From Actinomycetota bacterium (GTDB lineage Bacteria; Actinomycetota; Acidimicrobiia; Acidimicrobiales; Ilumatobacteraceae): a DNA stretch of 64,000 bases. Position numbers and translations under genes: made by a program. Below the pieces are notes generated by a model. It saw only the letters and a list, made by a program, of their open reading frames with translations. It was not told the origin of the DNA and did not search any database. Shown piece after piece: positions 54,035-63,133 of this stretch. The DNA lies in NCBI GenBank assembly GCA_030645495.1, contig JAUSLV010000002.1:124001-188000 (forward strand). Reading direction: 5' to 3'. The first letter of the stretch is position 1, and each line of letters opens with the position of its first letter.

Positions 54035-54717
54035 CCACCGTCCTCGTGGTCGACGACGACCACCTGATGAGGGTCGGCCTGATCGAGATCCTCGGCGCAG
54101 ACCCCGAGCTGACCGTCGTCGGTCACGCCGACTCCGGCACCCGCGCCATCGAGCTCGCACGGATCACCCACCCCGACATCGTGCTCATGGACGTGCGGAT
54201 GGCCAACGGCGACGGCATCACCGCAACTCGGGCGATCACCGCCGAACTCGCTACGACCCGTGTGGTCGTGCTCACGACCTTCGACCAGGACGACTACGTG
54301 TTCGAGGCACTCGAAGCCGGCGCGTCTGGCTTTCTGCTCAAACGTGCCCGCCCAGAGGAACTGATCGACGCCATCCACCTCGTGGCGAGCGGCGAAGCAG
54401 TCCTGTCGCCGGCTGTCACGCGCCGCGTCATCGAACGGCTCGCCCCACGACCTCGCGCCGACAGGTCAGCCGAACTCGCCGCGCTCACGGTCCGCGAGCG
54501 CGAGGTGCTCCAGCAGATCGCCACAGGCCGGACCAACACCGAGATCGCCACCACCCTGTTCATCGAGGAATCGACCGTGCGTACCCACGTCAAGCACCTC
54601 TTCCAGAAGCTGCAGCTACGCGACCGCGTCCACGCCGTCATCTACGCCTACGAGCACGACCTCGGGCCCAACGCAGCGACACCGCTCACTGATGACGACC
54701 GAAATGGTTCCCGGTAG
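54031..54717 (+). CDS. NarL/LuxR-type response regulator
   Basis: 228 residues. Receiver: TTVLVVDDDHLMRVGL, phosphorylated Asp in IVLMDVRMANG (~54), TTFDQDDYVFEALEAGASGFLLKRA with the switch Thr and Lys. The LuxR helix-turn-helix follows: LTVREREVLQQIATGRTNTEIATTLFIEESTVRTHVKHLFQKLQLRDRVHAVIYAYEHDL. Presumed to activate the divergent ABC operon. No binding site could be defined by eye. Confidence 0.94.
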   Translation: MTTVLVVDDDHLMRVGLIEILGADPELTVVGHADSGTRAIELARITHPDIVLMDVRMANGDGITATRAITAELATTRVVVLTTFDQDDYVFEALEAGASGFLLKRARPEELIDAIHLVASGEAVLSPAVTRRVIERLAPRPRADRSAELAALTVREREVLQQIATGRTNTEIATTLFIEESTVRTHVKHLFQKLQLRDRVHAVIYAYEHDLGPNAATPLTDDDRNGSR

Positions 54718-54857
54718 CCGCTCCAGCGACGGGCCGTTCGACGCCGACGTTCGAGTTGATCCCCGGCCGAGTCAGCTGCCGTTCCGCACCCTCACCATCA
54801 ACCCCGAACGCCGCTACCACAGCCCGGCACGACTTACCCGGCGGACCAGCACGACGT

Positions 54858-54960
54858 CCACCGGTTCCGGCTGGCAATCAGCCCGACCAACCTGCCATCG
54901 ACATCGCTCGCGAGGCGCCTCGGGTTCGGCCGCGTCCAGTCGGGCTCGCATGAACGACGA
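54858..54960 (+). pseudogene. Remnant of a GNAT acetyltransferase C-terminus
   Basis: One frame reads HRFRLAISPTNLPSTSLARR then LGFGRVQSGS, the A.pxNxxSxxLxxRLGF motif at the end of many GNAT enzymes. No start or acetyl-CoA loop can be found upstream. The 260-bp gap 54718-54977 contains nothing else recognisable. Confidence 0.4.
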
Positions 54961-54977
54961 ATTTTCAGGCGCAGGCG

Positions 54978-55310
54978 TCAACCCCAGAAGATGAACGTCG
55001 GATCGTCGTCGATCTCGTCGAGCAGGTCCGTCACGCGCTTACGCGGCTCGAGAAACTCGTAGCGGTGGGCCTTGCTGTTGCTGTCGAACCGGTACAGCGT
55101 CCACAGCTTGCTCGGGCCTGACCAGCCGAGTCGAGCGACAGAGACCCGAATCCACTGATCGCCCATCAGGCTGCTCTCGTAGATCGTCAGCGACCGTGGA
55201 GCAAGCTCGACCTCCGCTCGGGAGCGATCGCGCACCTCGGCCGGCGTGAGGGCCTCGGCCCACCGGCGGACCGTCTCGACATCGTGCTCGGGCAGCATGC
55301 GAACCTCCAA
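54978..55310 (-). CDS. DUF3024-like small protein
   Basis: 110 residues (or 106 from the second ATG at 55298). The pattern RSLTIYESSLMGDQWIRVSVARLGW ... KLWTLYRFDSNSKAHRYEFLEP matches DUF3024: an IYE strand, then VARL and W.LY..D.N...HRY. Function unknown in the family. It starts 5 bp after the tRNA terminator and may use its own weak promoter. Confidence 0.62.
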   Translation of the reverse strand: MEVRMLPEHDVETVRRWAEALTPAEVRDRSRAEVELAPRSLTIYESSLMGDQWIRVSVARLGWSGPSKLWTLYRFDSNSKAHRYEFLEPRKRVTDLLDEIDDDPTFIFWG

Positions 55311-55315
55311 AGCAG

Positions 55316-55343
55316 AAGGCCCGAACCGTTTGGTCCGGGCCTT
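55316..55343 (-). terminator. Intrinsic terminator of the initiator tRNA gene
   Basis: A 12-bp stem (AAGGCCCGAACC against GGTCCGGGCCTT, one G-U in RNA) encloses a 4-base loop. It is followed leftward by a pyrimidine-rich CTGCTTT stretch, 8 bp after the tRNA 3' end. Confidence 0.78.
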
Positions 55344-55351
55344 CCATCAGT

Positions 55352-55425
<74 letters not shown>

Positions 55426-55473
55426 CGGTAGGTGGAACGCTAGCGCCAGCTAGCACGAACGGCAACCGATGCT

Positions 55474-58400
55474 TCAGGCGACCACGCCGAGCGAGCGGCG
55501 GATGCCCTCCAGTTCGGCCGGCACCGACGGCGCCACGGCAGGCCCGCCCGCGTCGGCGATCGCCACGAGCGTGGCCAGGCATTGCAGCACCTCGTACACC
55601 ACGTTCAGTTCACGCGCCGCGGCCAATGCACGCTCGACGCGGGCAACGCCCGACGTGGTGCCCAACGCCACCTCGGCGCGACCGAGCACCCGGTCGTACG
55701 TGACCCGCAGTTCGGGCGCGGCCACCTCCCGGTCGGCGAGCGCGGCACCGGCGGCCGCGGCCTCGGCATACCGGCCGGCCAGCACCAGATGTTCCATCGT
55801 CGACACATCGCAATCCAGCACCATCGAACGGCGGTCGACCGCGGCGAAGGCTGCCCTCGCCTCGGCAACGAGTGCCGCAGCGTCGGCGAAACGCCCCTCC
55901 GCCGCGGCAACGTGCGCGCGCAGCAGGCGTGGCGTCGCCGCGTTGTGCGGCACACCCGCCGCCTCATACACGCGGATCGCCTGGCGGCCGCGCTCGTCGG
56001 CCTCGTGCAGCCGCCCCTGCCGGAAGCGCAGGAACCCCACGTTGGACACTGCTGTGGCCGCGCCGAGCGCGTGGCCGTAGCGTTCGTAGCCCTCGATCGC
56101 CCGCTGGTAGCGCTCGATCGCATCGTTCCACCGGCCCATGTACATCGCCGTCAGCCCACTGTTGGTGAGCGCGTGCTGCAGGTAGCGATGGTGGCCCAGC
56201 TCGGTGAAGATGCGCACAGCAGCGTCGCCGTGCGCGATCGCGCGTGGGTCCATCAGCGAGCTGTAGGCCATCTCGATGTGGGTGTGCGCCAACCCTTCCA
56301 TCAACCGGGAACCGTTCGACGCCGCCCACTGCAGCGCCTCGCCGTAGATCGGCACACTCCCGAGGTGATCGTCGGACAGGTCGCGAACCGCGCCCAGGTC
56401 GAGCAGCAGGAAGCAGCGCAGCTCGCCCAGGGACGGATCACCCGCCGCCGCGGCACCCGCGGTCGCGGCCATCCCCCGGCTCGCCCATCGCTTGGCCGCC
56501 GCGAACTGGTCGTGGCGCAGGGCCAGATCGGCGCGCAGATGGCAGATGCGCCCGATCACCAGCGGGTCGGTGGTGGCCCGGCGCGCGGCACGCAGCGCCA
56601 GCTCCATCGCCCCATGGTCGGCCAGCCAGCCGCGTGCCTCGGCCTCGTCCATCAGCAGCCCCGCCACCGCGGACGGGTCGTGCACCCGGGCCATCGCCGC
56701 CGCCCGCACCAGCAGGTCGACCGCCTCCGTCAACGCGCCGGCCGCCTTCGCGGTGCGGCCCGCGGCGGCAGCCAGCGGGTAGGCCTCGCCGGCACGGCCG
56801 GCGAGCTCGAGGTGTGTGGCGCGCACGGCATCGCTGGCGTCGCGCATGCCAGCGAGGTGGTCGGCCACGGCGGCGTGGAGCGCACGACGACGCTGGAACG
56901 GCAACGTGTCGTAGGCCACCCGCCGATACGCCTCGTGCCCGAAGGCGACCGTGCCGTCGGCGGCAAGCCGCAACACGGGCGCGGCCGCCGCCCACACCTG
57001 CCGGTCGGCCAGCTCTGGTCGGCCGAGCACGTCGACCGCGAGCGCAACGGGCACCGTGGCGCCGAGGATCGAGACGTCGCGAACGAGCGCGCGGGTCTTG
57101 GCCGGCAACGCGTCGAGCAACCACGCGCCCAGTCGTTGCAGCGAGTCGGGCAGCTCACCATCGATGGGCGTGCGCGCCAGTTCGCTGAGCACGAACGGAT
57201 TACCCGCGCCAGCGGCCACGATGCGAGCCACCACGTCGTCGCGCAACGACGGCGCACTGTCGATCACCAACTGCGCGGCTTGGTCGTCGGCCAGCGGACC
57301 CAGCTGCACGGCCAGCAGGTCGTCGCCGGACGTGGCCGAGGGATCGAGCGGCTCGGTGCCGGGCCGGTGACCGACGAGCACCATCACCCGCTCGTCGCCG
57401 GCCGAGGCACACACCCGGGCGATCACTTGGCGCGACGCCTCGTCCATCAGTTCGACGTCGTCGATCGCGAGCAGCCATGGGCGCGGCGCCGCGGCGAGAA
57501 CGAGCGCGGCCAAGGCGATCCGGGCTCGCTGCGCGGCCGACAGCGGGTCGAGGTCGTGCACGTCGCGTTGCTCCGCGGTCGCCAGCGCGGCGGCCACCCA
57601 CTCGCGCACGTGTGGCGGGAGACGATCGGCGAAACCGCCCAACCACGCCCACCCGTCGCGCGTCGAGCGCACCTCCGACCCGAGTGTGCCGGCCAGCTCG
57701 CCGACGATCGCGGCGAGGCCCGCGTAGGGAACCTGTTGGCGCTGCGCATCGGGCACGACCGAGGTGGCCGCGCCCCCGGCCAGCGCGACCGTGTCGGCGA
57801 GCAGCCCGGAGGCACCCATACCCGGCTCGCCGATGACACTCACCACACGGCCGCGACGATCGACGGTGTGCTTCCACGCCCCAGCGAGCAACATGGCCTC
57901 GTCGCGACGCAGCCACCCCGAGCCGCCCTCGACGACGGCCCGCCGGCGTACCGGCCGCGGCCCCACACCGGTGACCCGCCACATCTCCGCGGGCCGCACA
58001 CGGTTCCTCAGCGCCTGCGGGCCGAGCGCCGTGGAGTGCACGAACGAGCGGCGGGCGTTCACTGCCATCCCATCGCCCACCACCACCTCGCCCGGCGCCG
58101 CCAGCCCGAGCGCCCGCGCTCCCACGTTCACCGCATCGCCCATCACCGTGTAGTACCGGCGATGGCCAGGTACGCCGAGCATCCCGGAGAACACCCGGCC
58201 GCGTTGCGCCCCGGCGCTCACCGGCACCTCGCACTCGTCGACCAGGCGGCGCAACACGATCAGCATCTGATCCTCGTCGTGCTCGATCGACCGGGGAGCC
58301 CCCGCCGACAGCAGGAGACTGGTGCTGTCGACGCCCGGGGAGACATCGAGCCACTCCACGGCCTCCTCGGCGGCGACCCTGGTGACCAGCTCGACGACAT

Positions 58401-59220
58401 GGGCCAACGCGGTGTGCACACCCGAGCCGCCCTCACGTGCGGCGATGCCATCGAGGCCCCACACCTTCACGAAGCCGAACGACGCGTTGCGGAAGTCGCC
58501 GTGCGTGGGGCCCGCGGCGATCAGCTCGCGCACCGTCGGGCCCAGCAAGGCAGCGCACGCAGCAGGCAACGCCACCTGGGCACCGGCGGTCGTCGCCGGC
58601 CGCTGCACCGAGCCCGGCGCACGGCGGCGCGGACGCACGGCGAACGCGTCACCCACCGGCGCTGCACTCCACGTGGGCGCCGCCTGCGCAGCCGTCGCCG
58701 CGCTCATCAGCACCTGGCCCGGCTGGGCCTGCGTCTGCAGCGCGACGAGCGTGGAGACGTCGGGCCCGCACAGGAACAGCCCCACCTGCCCGGCGCCCAC
58801 CAGGTGCCCCTGCACCATTCCGGTGTGCACGCCGACCGATACCCGCAGCCGGCGGCCGCCCGACATCGCCGCCGGCAACGCGGTGATGTCGCGCGGCATC
58901 CGCGAGGCGACCTGCACCGCGAGCTCCGCATGATCCGGATGCTCGTCGGCGTCGAACCACACCAGCGCCGAATCGCCGGCGAACCCGATGATGTCGCCGT
59001 GCGCCTCGATGGCCGGGCCCAGCAGCGTGGTGAGCGCGGCACAGATCGCGGCATGCAGCACCTCGGGCCCTTCGGCCCCGCCGTACGTGAGCCGTTCCGT
59101 GAGCCGGGTGAACCCGGAGATGTCGGTGAGCACGGCCGAACCGTGCAGCTCACGCCACGGCGGTGCTGCCGGGTCAGCGACCCACGCTGCCGCCAACCGG
59201 CTGGCGTGCTCGGGTTGCAT
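55474..59220 (-). CDS. Giant cyclase-homology / NTPase / TPR regulator
   Basis: 1248 residues. The first class III cyclase-type domain (~20-190) has both metal aspartates: AVLTDISGFTRLTERL and IIGFAGDSALVWF. The second, more divergent one (~230-400) has RYYTVMGDAVNVGARALG. An NTPase domain follows: VSVIGEPGMGASGLLADTV (~461) lacks the Walker A Lys, while Walker B PWLLAIDDVELMD is intact. The C-terminal ~600 residues are TPR-type helices (DAIERYQRAIEGYERYGHALGAA). The layout resembles actinobacterial adenylate cyclase-LuxR-like signalling proteins without an HTH. Starts within the lipoprotein stop (TGATG). Confidence 0.87.
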   Translation of the reverse strand: MQPEHASRLAAAWVADPAAPPWRELHGSAVLTDISGFTRLTERLTYGGAEGPEVLHAAICAALTTLLGPAIEAHGDIIGFAGDSALVWFDADEHPDHAELAVQVASRMPRDITALPAAMSGGRRLRVSVGVHTGMVQGHLVGAGQVGLFLCGPDVSTLVALQTQAQPGQVLMSAATAAQAAPTWSAAPVGDAFAVRPRRRAPGSVQRPATTAGAQVALPAACAALLGPTVRELIAAGPTHGDFRNASFGFVKVWGLDGIAAREGGSGVHTALAHVVELVTRVAAEEAVEWLDVSPGVDSTSLLLSAGAPRSIEHDEDQMLIVLRRLVDECEVPVSAGAQRGRVFSGMLGVPGHRRYYTVMGDAVNVGARALGLAAPGEVVVGDGMAVNARRSFVHSTALGPQALRNRVRPAEMWRVTGVGPRPVRRRAVVEGGSGWLRRDEAMLLAGAWKHTVDRRGRVVSVIGEPGMGASGLLADTVALAGGAATSVVPDAQRQQVPYAGLAAIVGELAGTLGSEVRSTRDGWAWLGGFADRLPPHVREWVAAALATAEQRDVHDLDPLSAAQRARIALAALVLAAAPRPWLLAIDDVELMDEASRQVIARVCASAGDERVMVLVGHRPGTEPLDPSATSGDDLLAVQLGPLADDQAAQLVIDSAPSLRDDVVARIVAAGAGNPFVLSELARTPIDGELPDSLQRLGAWLLDALPAKTRALVRDVSILGATVPVALAVDVLGRPELADRQVWAAAAPVLRLAADGTVAFGHEAYRRVAYDTLPFQRRRALHAAVADHLAGMRDASDAVRATHLELAGRAGEAYPLAAAAGRTAKAAGALTEAVDLLVRAAAMARVHDPSAVAGLLMDEAEARGWLADHGAMELALRAARRATTDPLVIGRICHLRADLALRHDQFAAAKRWASRGMAATAGAAAAGDPSLGELRCFLLLDLGAVRDLSDDHLGSVPIYGEALQWAASNGSRLMEGLAHTHIEMAYSSLMDPRAIAHGDAAVRIFTELGHHRYLQHALTNSGLTAMYMGRWNDAIERYQRAIEGYERYGHALGAATAVSNVGFLRFRQGRLHEADERGRQAIRVYEAAGVPHNAATPRLLRAHVAAAEGRFADAAALVAEARAAFAAVDRRSMVLDCDVSTMEHLVLAGRYAEAAAAGAALADREVAAPELRVTYDRVLGRAEVALGTTSGVARVERALAAARELNVVYEVLQCLATLVAIADAGGPAVAPSVPAELEGIRRSLGVVA

Positions 59221-60134
59221 CAGGCGGGGCGAATCCTGTCGCCACCGGTGTGGGGCAGGCCGTGGCAGTCGTCGTCGTTCTGCGAGGTGCTGGCCGTGAG
59301 TGTGCCGTCGGCCTCGGCGATGCACACGTAGACGCCGGTGTAGAGCGACTCGAACACGCCGCCGGGCCAGATCGTCTGGGTGGCGTCGCCGTAGGCGCAG
59401 CCGTCGAGCACCAGCGCGGCCACGATCGTCTGGTAGGCGAACGTGTTGCCCTCGTACTGCGGCTGCGGCACGGTCCATTCGGCCGTGGGGCCGTCGGTGA
59501 CGTTGCCGCCGACGAGATCGTCCCAGGTGATCGTGGTGGGCTGCGGGTCGAGCCCTTCCGGGCACACGCTGGTGTCGGCGCCGGTGAGCGTGGTGGTGAA
59601 GCTCACCGTGCCGTCGGCGTTCAGTTGCAGACCGGAGACCTCGACCACAGGGTCGCGCTGGTCGTCGGTGGTGTACGGCGGGAGATCGAGCGTTCCGTCA
59701 CAGTTCGGCGTGGCCTCGTCGGGCGTGGCCGTGCGCGTCTGGCCGTCGGGCCCGACGATCGTCCACGACGGCGGCTGGCCGCCGGCGTCGCCCGTGACGA
59801 AGAACGCCGGCGACACATGGCCAGGAGCGAACACTTTCGTCACGAACATGAGGTCGGCCGCCTCGCCGTCGGCCACTACCGAGTCGCTTGCGCTCAGCAC
59901 CACCGGCTCGGCGCTGTCGTTGGTGTACGCGAAGGCGTAGTCGGGTTGCTCACCATCGCCACTGCCGTTGTTGGCGACGCACACCACCTCTGGGGTAAGT
60001 GGCGCCGCCGGGGCCGTCTCACCTGCCGCGCTGGTGACCGGCGCCGCAGCGGAGGAGGTGGATGCGGTGGAATCCGAGTCGCTGCAGGCAGCGACCAGCA
60101 CGAGACACGAACCGAGGGCGAGCAAGCGACGCAT
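59220..60134 (-). CDS. Secreted lipoprotein of unknown function
   Basis: 304 residues. Signal peptide with lipobox LVAAC (residues ~13-17), then a long Ser/Thr/Ala linker. The mature part is a beta-rich domain (YAFAYTNDSAEPVVLSASDSVV, PPSWTIVGPDGQTRT) with four cysteines that could form two disulfides (CVANN, PNCDG, CPEGL, DGCAYG). It is translationally coupled (TGATG) to the downstream cyclase/TPR regulator and might be its extracellular sensor; that is inference. Confidence 0.8.
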   Translation of the reverse strand: MRRLLALGSCLVLVAACSDSDSTASTSSAAAPVTSAAGETAPAAPLTPEVVCVANNGSGDGEQPDYAFAYTNDSAEPVVLSASDSVVADGEAADLMFVTKVFAPGHVSPAFFVTGDAGGQPPSWTIVGPDGQTRTATPDEATPNCDGTLDLPPYTTDDQRDPVVEVSGLQLNADGTVSFTTTLTGADTSVCPEGLDPQPTTITWDDLVGGNVTDGPTAEWTVPQPQYEGNTFAYQTIVAALVLDGCAYGDATQTIWPGGVFESLYTGVYVCIAEADGTLTASTSQNDDDCHGLPHTGGDRIRPA

Positions 60135-60223
60135 GTCACATCCTCCCACACCACGGGGAGTGGTCGAACCGGTGCCGCGCCCACTGCGAGCGGCAGGCAG
60201 CACGAACGGCAACCGGGGCGCGA

Positions 60224-60742
60224 TCAGCGCACGAGGGGGCGGCGCACCGCACGCACCACTGCGGCACCCACGATCACCAGGGCCAGCCCCACGCCTGCAC
60301 CTGTCGCACCACCGCCGAACGGCAAGAGGCTTCCGGAACCGGCGGTCACCACGCTGGTGGCGGTGGTCTCGGCCGGTGCCGCGGACAGCGTGGTGGTACT
60401 GCTGGTCTCGCTCACCTCGGGCACCACCAGCTGGAGGATCGCCCCCTTCTGGATGTTGTAGTCGGCGAGCGTGTCGCCATCGGCGAGCAGCGTGCCATCG
60501 AAATACAACGCCTGCGACGCGATCGGGACGCCCTCGCGGTCCTCGATCTGCTGCTTCAGGTTTTCGATCGAATCGGTGGGCTCGACGTCCAAGGTGATGG
60601 TCGTGCCGCCGGGCATCTCGACAGAGATCTGCACTCCTCCCACGTGCGTACCGGCTGCGCCGCGCACGTAGGGCCGAACGACACCGCCACGGCCTCGAAG
60701 CGGCGCACGCCACAGCCGGCGCGCTTGCCGCCGCTCACTCAC
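60224..60742 (-). CDS. Ubiquitin-like domain protein with C-terminal membrane/sorting anchor
   Basis: 172 residues from the GTG at 60742; other starts are possible (GTG 60634 begins the domain itself). The Arg-rich N-terminus (~1-36) shows no signal peptide. Residues ~37-110 match ubiquitin: VQISVE, GGTTITLDVEPTDSIEN, LKQQIEDREGVP, LADGDTLADYNIQK, LQLVV. By eye about 39 of 72 positions are identical to eukaryotic ubiquitin; K27 and K63 equivalents are kept, K48 is not, and there is no C-terminal GlyGly. A Ser/Thr linker leads to SGSLLPFGGG, a membrane helix and RRPLVR, like an LPxTG-type anchor. The role is unknown. Confidence 0.8.
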   Translation of the reverse strand: MSERRQARRLWRAPLRGRGGVVRPYVRGAAGTHVGGVQISVEMPGGTTITLDVEPTDSIENLKQQIEDREGVPIASQALYFDGTLLADGDTLADYNIQKGAILQLVVPEVSETSSTTTLSAAPAETTATSVVTAGSGSLLPFGGGATGAGVGLALVIVGAAVVRAVRRPLVR

Positions 60743-60785
60743 CGCCGGACAATGGATCTGCAAGCGATGCACGGAGGTGACTGCC

Positions 60786-61565
60786 ATGCGTAAGTACTGC
60801 TGGTACATCGGGGTGCTGTCCCTGGCAACCGCAGGGATGGCCTGCAGCGACGACGGCGACTCGACCATTACGACCGACACGGTCGGCACCATTGTCGTGG
60901 CCGAGCCGATCGACCTGCTCTACATCAGCGACTCATCGGGATGGGGCGTGGCCGAGGAATACGCCCGCCTCGCCGAGGAGCAGCTGGGCCGCACGGTCAA
61001 CGTGATCGACTGGAGGGTCGGCGGCCTGTCGCTGGTGGAGGCGATCGCCGAGATCGACCGGCGGCCGGAAGTGGTGGCCACGGCGGAGATCATCGTGCTG
61101 GAGGGCAACCCGTTCGGCTCGGGCGTGCGCGAGGGGTTCGGCGAGTGCATGAACAAGTACGCCACGGCCAGCCCCGGCCGCTACACCGTCGACGACTTCG
61201 CGCCGTACCAGACACTGTTCGAAGAGGCGCTGGCGAAGATCGCCGCGGCCCGTGGCAACGAGCCCACCGCTGTGCGGGTGACCGACATCTACAGCGCCGA
61301 CCCGACGATGTGGGTGGCGCTGGGCCTCGACGCCGACTGCCGCACGATCTGGGCGGCGCAGAGCGAGGCGATCACGAAGGCGGCCACGGCCGGCGGGGCG
61401 GTCTTCGTCTCGACCTACGACGTCTACAACGGCCCGAGCCACGACGAAGACCCGGTCGCCAAGGGCTTCGTGCGCAGCGACCGCATCCACCCCAGCAACA
61501 AGGGCGCAGCGGCGATGGCCCAGGCGCTTGCCGCCATCGGCTTCGCCGAACTGACCGACAGCTGA
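60786..61565 (+). CDS. SGNH/GDSL hydrolase-like lipoprotein
   Basis: 259 residues from the ATG at 60786 (GGAGG 9 bases upstream). Lipobox TAGMAC at ~17-22. SGNH blocks: LLYISDSSGWGVAEEYA (nucleophile Ser region), IIVLEGNPFGSG (block III-like) and the catalytic Asp/His pair RSDRIHPSNKGAAAMA (block V). Probably an exported esterase or lipase acting on cell-envelope acyl groups. Divergent from the ubiquitin-like gene (43 bp). Confidence 0.85.
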   Translation: MRKYCWYIGVLSLATAGMACSDDGDSTITTDTVGTIVVAEPIDLLYISDSSGWGVAEEYARLAEEQLGRTVNVIDWRVGGLSLVEAIAEIDRRPEVVATAEIIVLEGNPFGSGVREGFGECMNKYATASPGRYTVDDFAPYQTLFEEALAKIAAARGNEPTAVRVTDIYSADPTMWVALGLDADCRTIWAAQSEAITKAATAGGAVFVSTYDVYNGPSHDEDPVAKGFVRSDRIHPSNKGAAAMAQALAAIGFAELTDS

Positions 61566-61618
61566 TGCCTGTGCCCCACTGACACCAGACGGCCGCCAAC
61601 CTGCACCACAATGGTGCG

Positions 61619-63025
61619 ATGGTCGCTGACCGACGGTTGCGCATTGGTTACGGGGCGTCGTTCGAGGCCGCCATGTGGTCGGCGATCTGGCCCGGCGTGG
61701 GCCATCTGGTGGTGCACGCCCGCCGCAACGCCGGCTGGGTGCTGGCCGCGCTGATCAACCTCGTGGCCACCGTCGTCACGCTGAAGCTGGCGTGGCCCGT
61801 GCGCAACCGGGCCGGGCTGGTGAAGATCCTCGCCGACCGCCAGACGTTCGCCGGCCTCGGCCTGGGGTTGGTGGCGATGGCCCTCACTCGGCTGTACTGC
61901 GTGATCGACGCGGCGTGGCAGGCCCGCCCGATCGTGAGCTCGGGCAAGCGCGTGGCGGCCGGTTTCACCACCGCCGTGTTCGTGGTGGCCGGCGTGGTTC
62001 CGTTCGCCCTCGGCGCCGACTATGTGCGCCGCACCGACCAGACCATCGAGCGGGTGTTCGGCAGCGGCGATGCCACCACCGCCGGCGCGTTGTTCGAAGG
62101 CCTCGGGCGCGTCAACGTGCTGCTGTTGGGCGGCGACGCCGGCCCCGGCCGCTACAGCCTGCGCACCGACTCGATGATCGTGGTCTCGATCGACCCCAAC
62201 ACCGGCGACACCGCGATGATCTCCGTGCCGCGCAACACTCCCGTGCTGCCGTTCCCACCCGACACCCCGATGGGCCAACTGTTCCCCCACGGCTTCGAGG
62301 ACATCGCCAACGCGGTGTATCCCTACGTGGATGCCCGCCGCGAACTGGGCGGCGGTGGCGACGACGCCGCGGCGCAGGTGATGAAGCAGGGCATCGCCCA
62401 GTACCTGGGAATCCCCATCAACTACTACGTGCTGGTCGACATGGCCGGCTTCGTGCGCATCGTCGACGCGCTCGGCGGCATCGACCTCTATGTCGGCAAG
62501 CGCGTGCCCGGGCCCAGCAACCCGCTGGGCGGACCCGTACTGGCACCGCTGTACTTCGATGTGGGCCAGCAACACATGAACGGCACGATCGCCCTCTCCT
62601 ACGCTCGCTCGCGCTCGGCCGACAGCGATTACAGCCGCATCGCCCGCCAGCGATGCGTGCTGGGCGCGATCGCCAGCGCGGCCACACCGATGAGCCTGGC
62701 GTTGGGCCTGCCCGACCTGCTGTCGGCGTTCGGCGACGCGATGCGCACCGACATCCCCCGCGACCGCCTCAGCGAGTTCGCCACCTTGATCGAGCGGTTC
62801 GACTCGAAGGGCGGCATGAGCACCACGCGCACCTTGCACCTCGCCCCACCCGACTTCGACCCGACGGCGTGGCGCAAGCAGCAGGTGTACGACCTGGTGG
62901 CCAACGTGATCGCCCCCGGCAGCGTGCCCTTCGTGCACCCCGACGGCAATGCGCCGTCGCCGGATGCCACGACCCCACCGCCCGTGCCGGCCGTGCTGGG
63001 CGTGGAGTGCCTGGCCAGCGCCTGA
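61619..63025 (+). CDS. LytR-CpsA-Psr (LCP) family cell-wall ligase
   Basis: 468 residues. Two or three membrane helices lie in the first ~130 residues, longer than in most LCP proteins, then the extracytoplasmic LCP domain: NVLLLGGDAGPGRYSLRTDSMIVVSID, MISVPRNTPV, VLVDMAGFVRIVDALGGIDLYV and LSYARSRSADSDYSRIARQRCVL (pyrophosphate-binding Arg/Asp residues). LCP enzymes attach wall polymers to peptidoglycan. A Pro-rich tail follows. It may serve the surface proteins encoded around it. Confidence 0.92.
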   Translation: MVADRRLRIGYGASFEAAMWSAIWPGVGHLVVHARRNAGWVLAALINLVATVVTLKLAWPVRNRAGLVKILADRQTFAGLGLGLVAMALTRLYCVIDAAWQARPIVSSGKRVAAGFTTAVFVVAGVVPFALGADYVRRTDQTIERVFGSGDATTAGALFEGLGRVNVLLLGGDAGPGRYSLRTDSMIVVSIDPNTGDTAMISVPRNTPVLPFPPDTPMGQLFPHGFEDIANAVYPYVDARRELGGGGDDAAAQVMKQGIAQYLGIPINYYVLVDMAGFVRIVDALGGIDLYVGKRVPGPSNPLGGPVLAPLYFDVGQQHMNGTIALSYARSRSADSDYSRIARQRCVLGAIASAATPMSLALGLPDLLSAFGDAMRTDIPRDRLSEFATLIERFDSKGGMSTTRTLHLAPPDFDPTAWRKQQVYDLVANVIAPGSVPFVHPDGNAPSPDATTPPPVPAVLGVECLASA

Positions 63026-63133
63026 CCCTGCAGCCTGAACCCCGGCGGCGAAATTCCTTCGGCGGAAACAAACCTTCTGCGCGGCTGCGGCGTGACTTGC
63101 TCACACCGCAACAACCGCCCACAGGAGCACACC

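Noticed and set aside
54692-54994. 100-codon frame after the response regulator
   Set aside because: Low-complexity Arg/Ser/Thr sequence; another frame holds a GNAT remnant, which explains the coding look.
55582-59331. Very long + strand frame opposite the cyclase/TPR gene
   Set aside because: Arg/His-rich composition without domains; exact antisense of a protein with recognisable cyclase and Walker B motifs.
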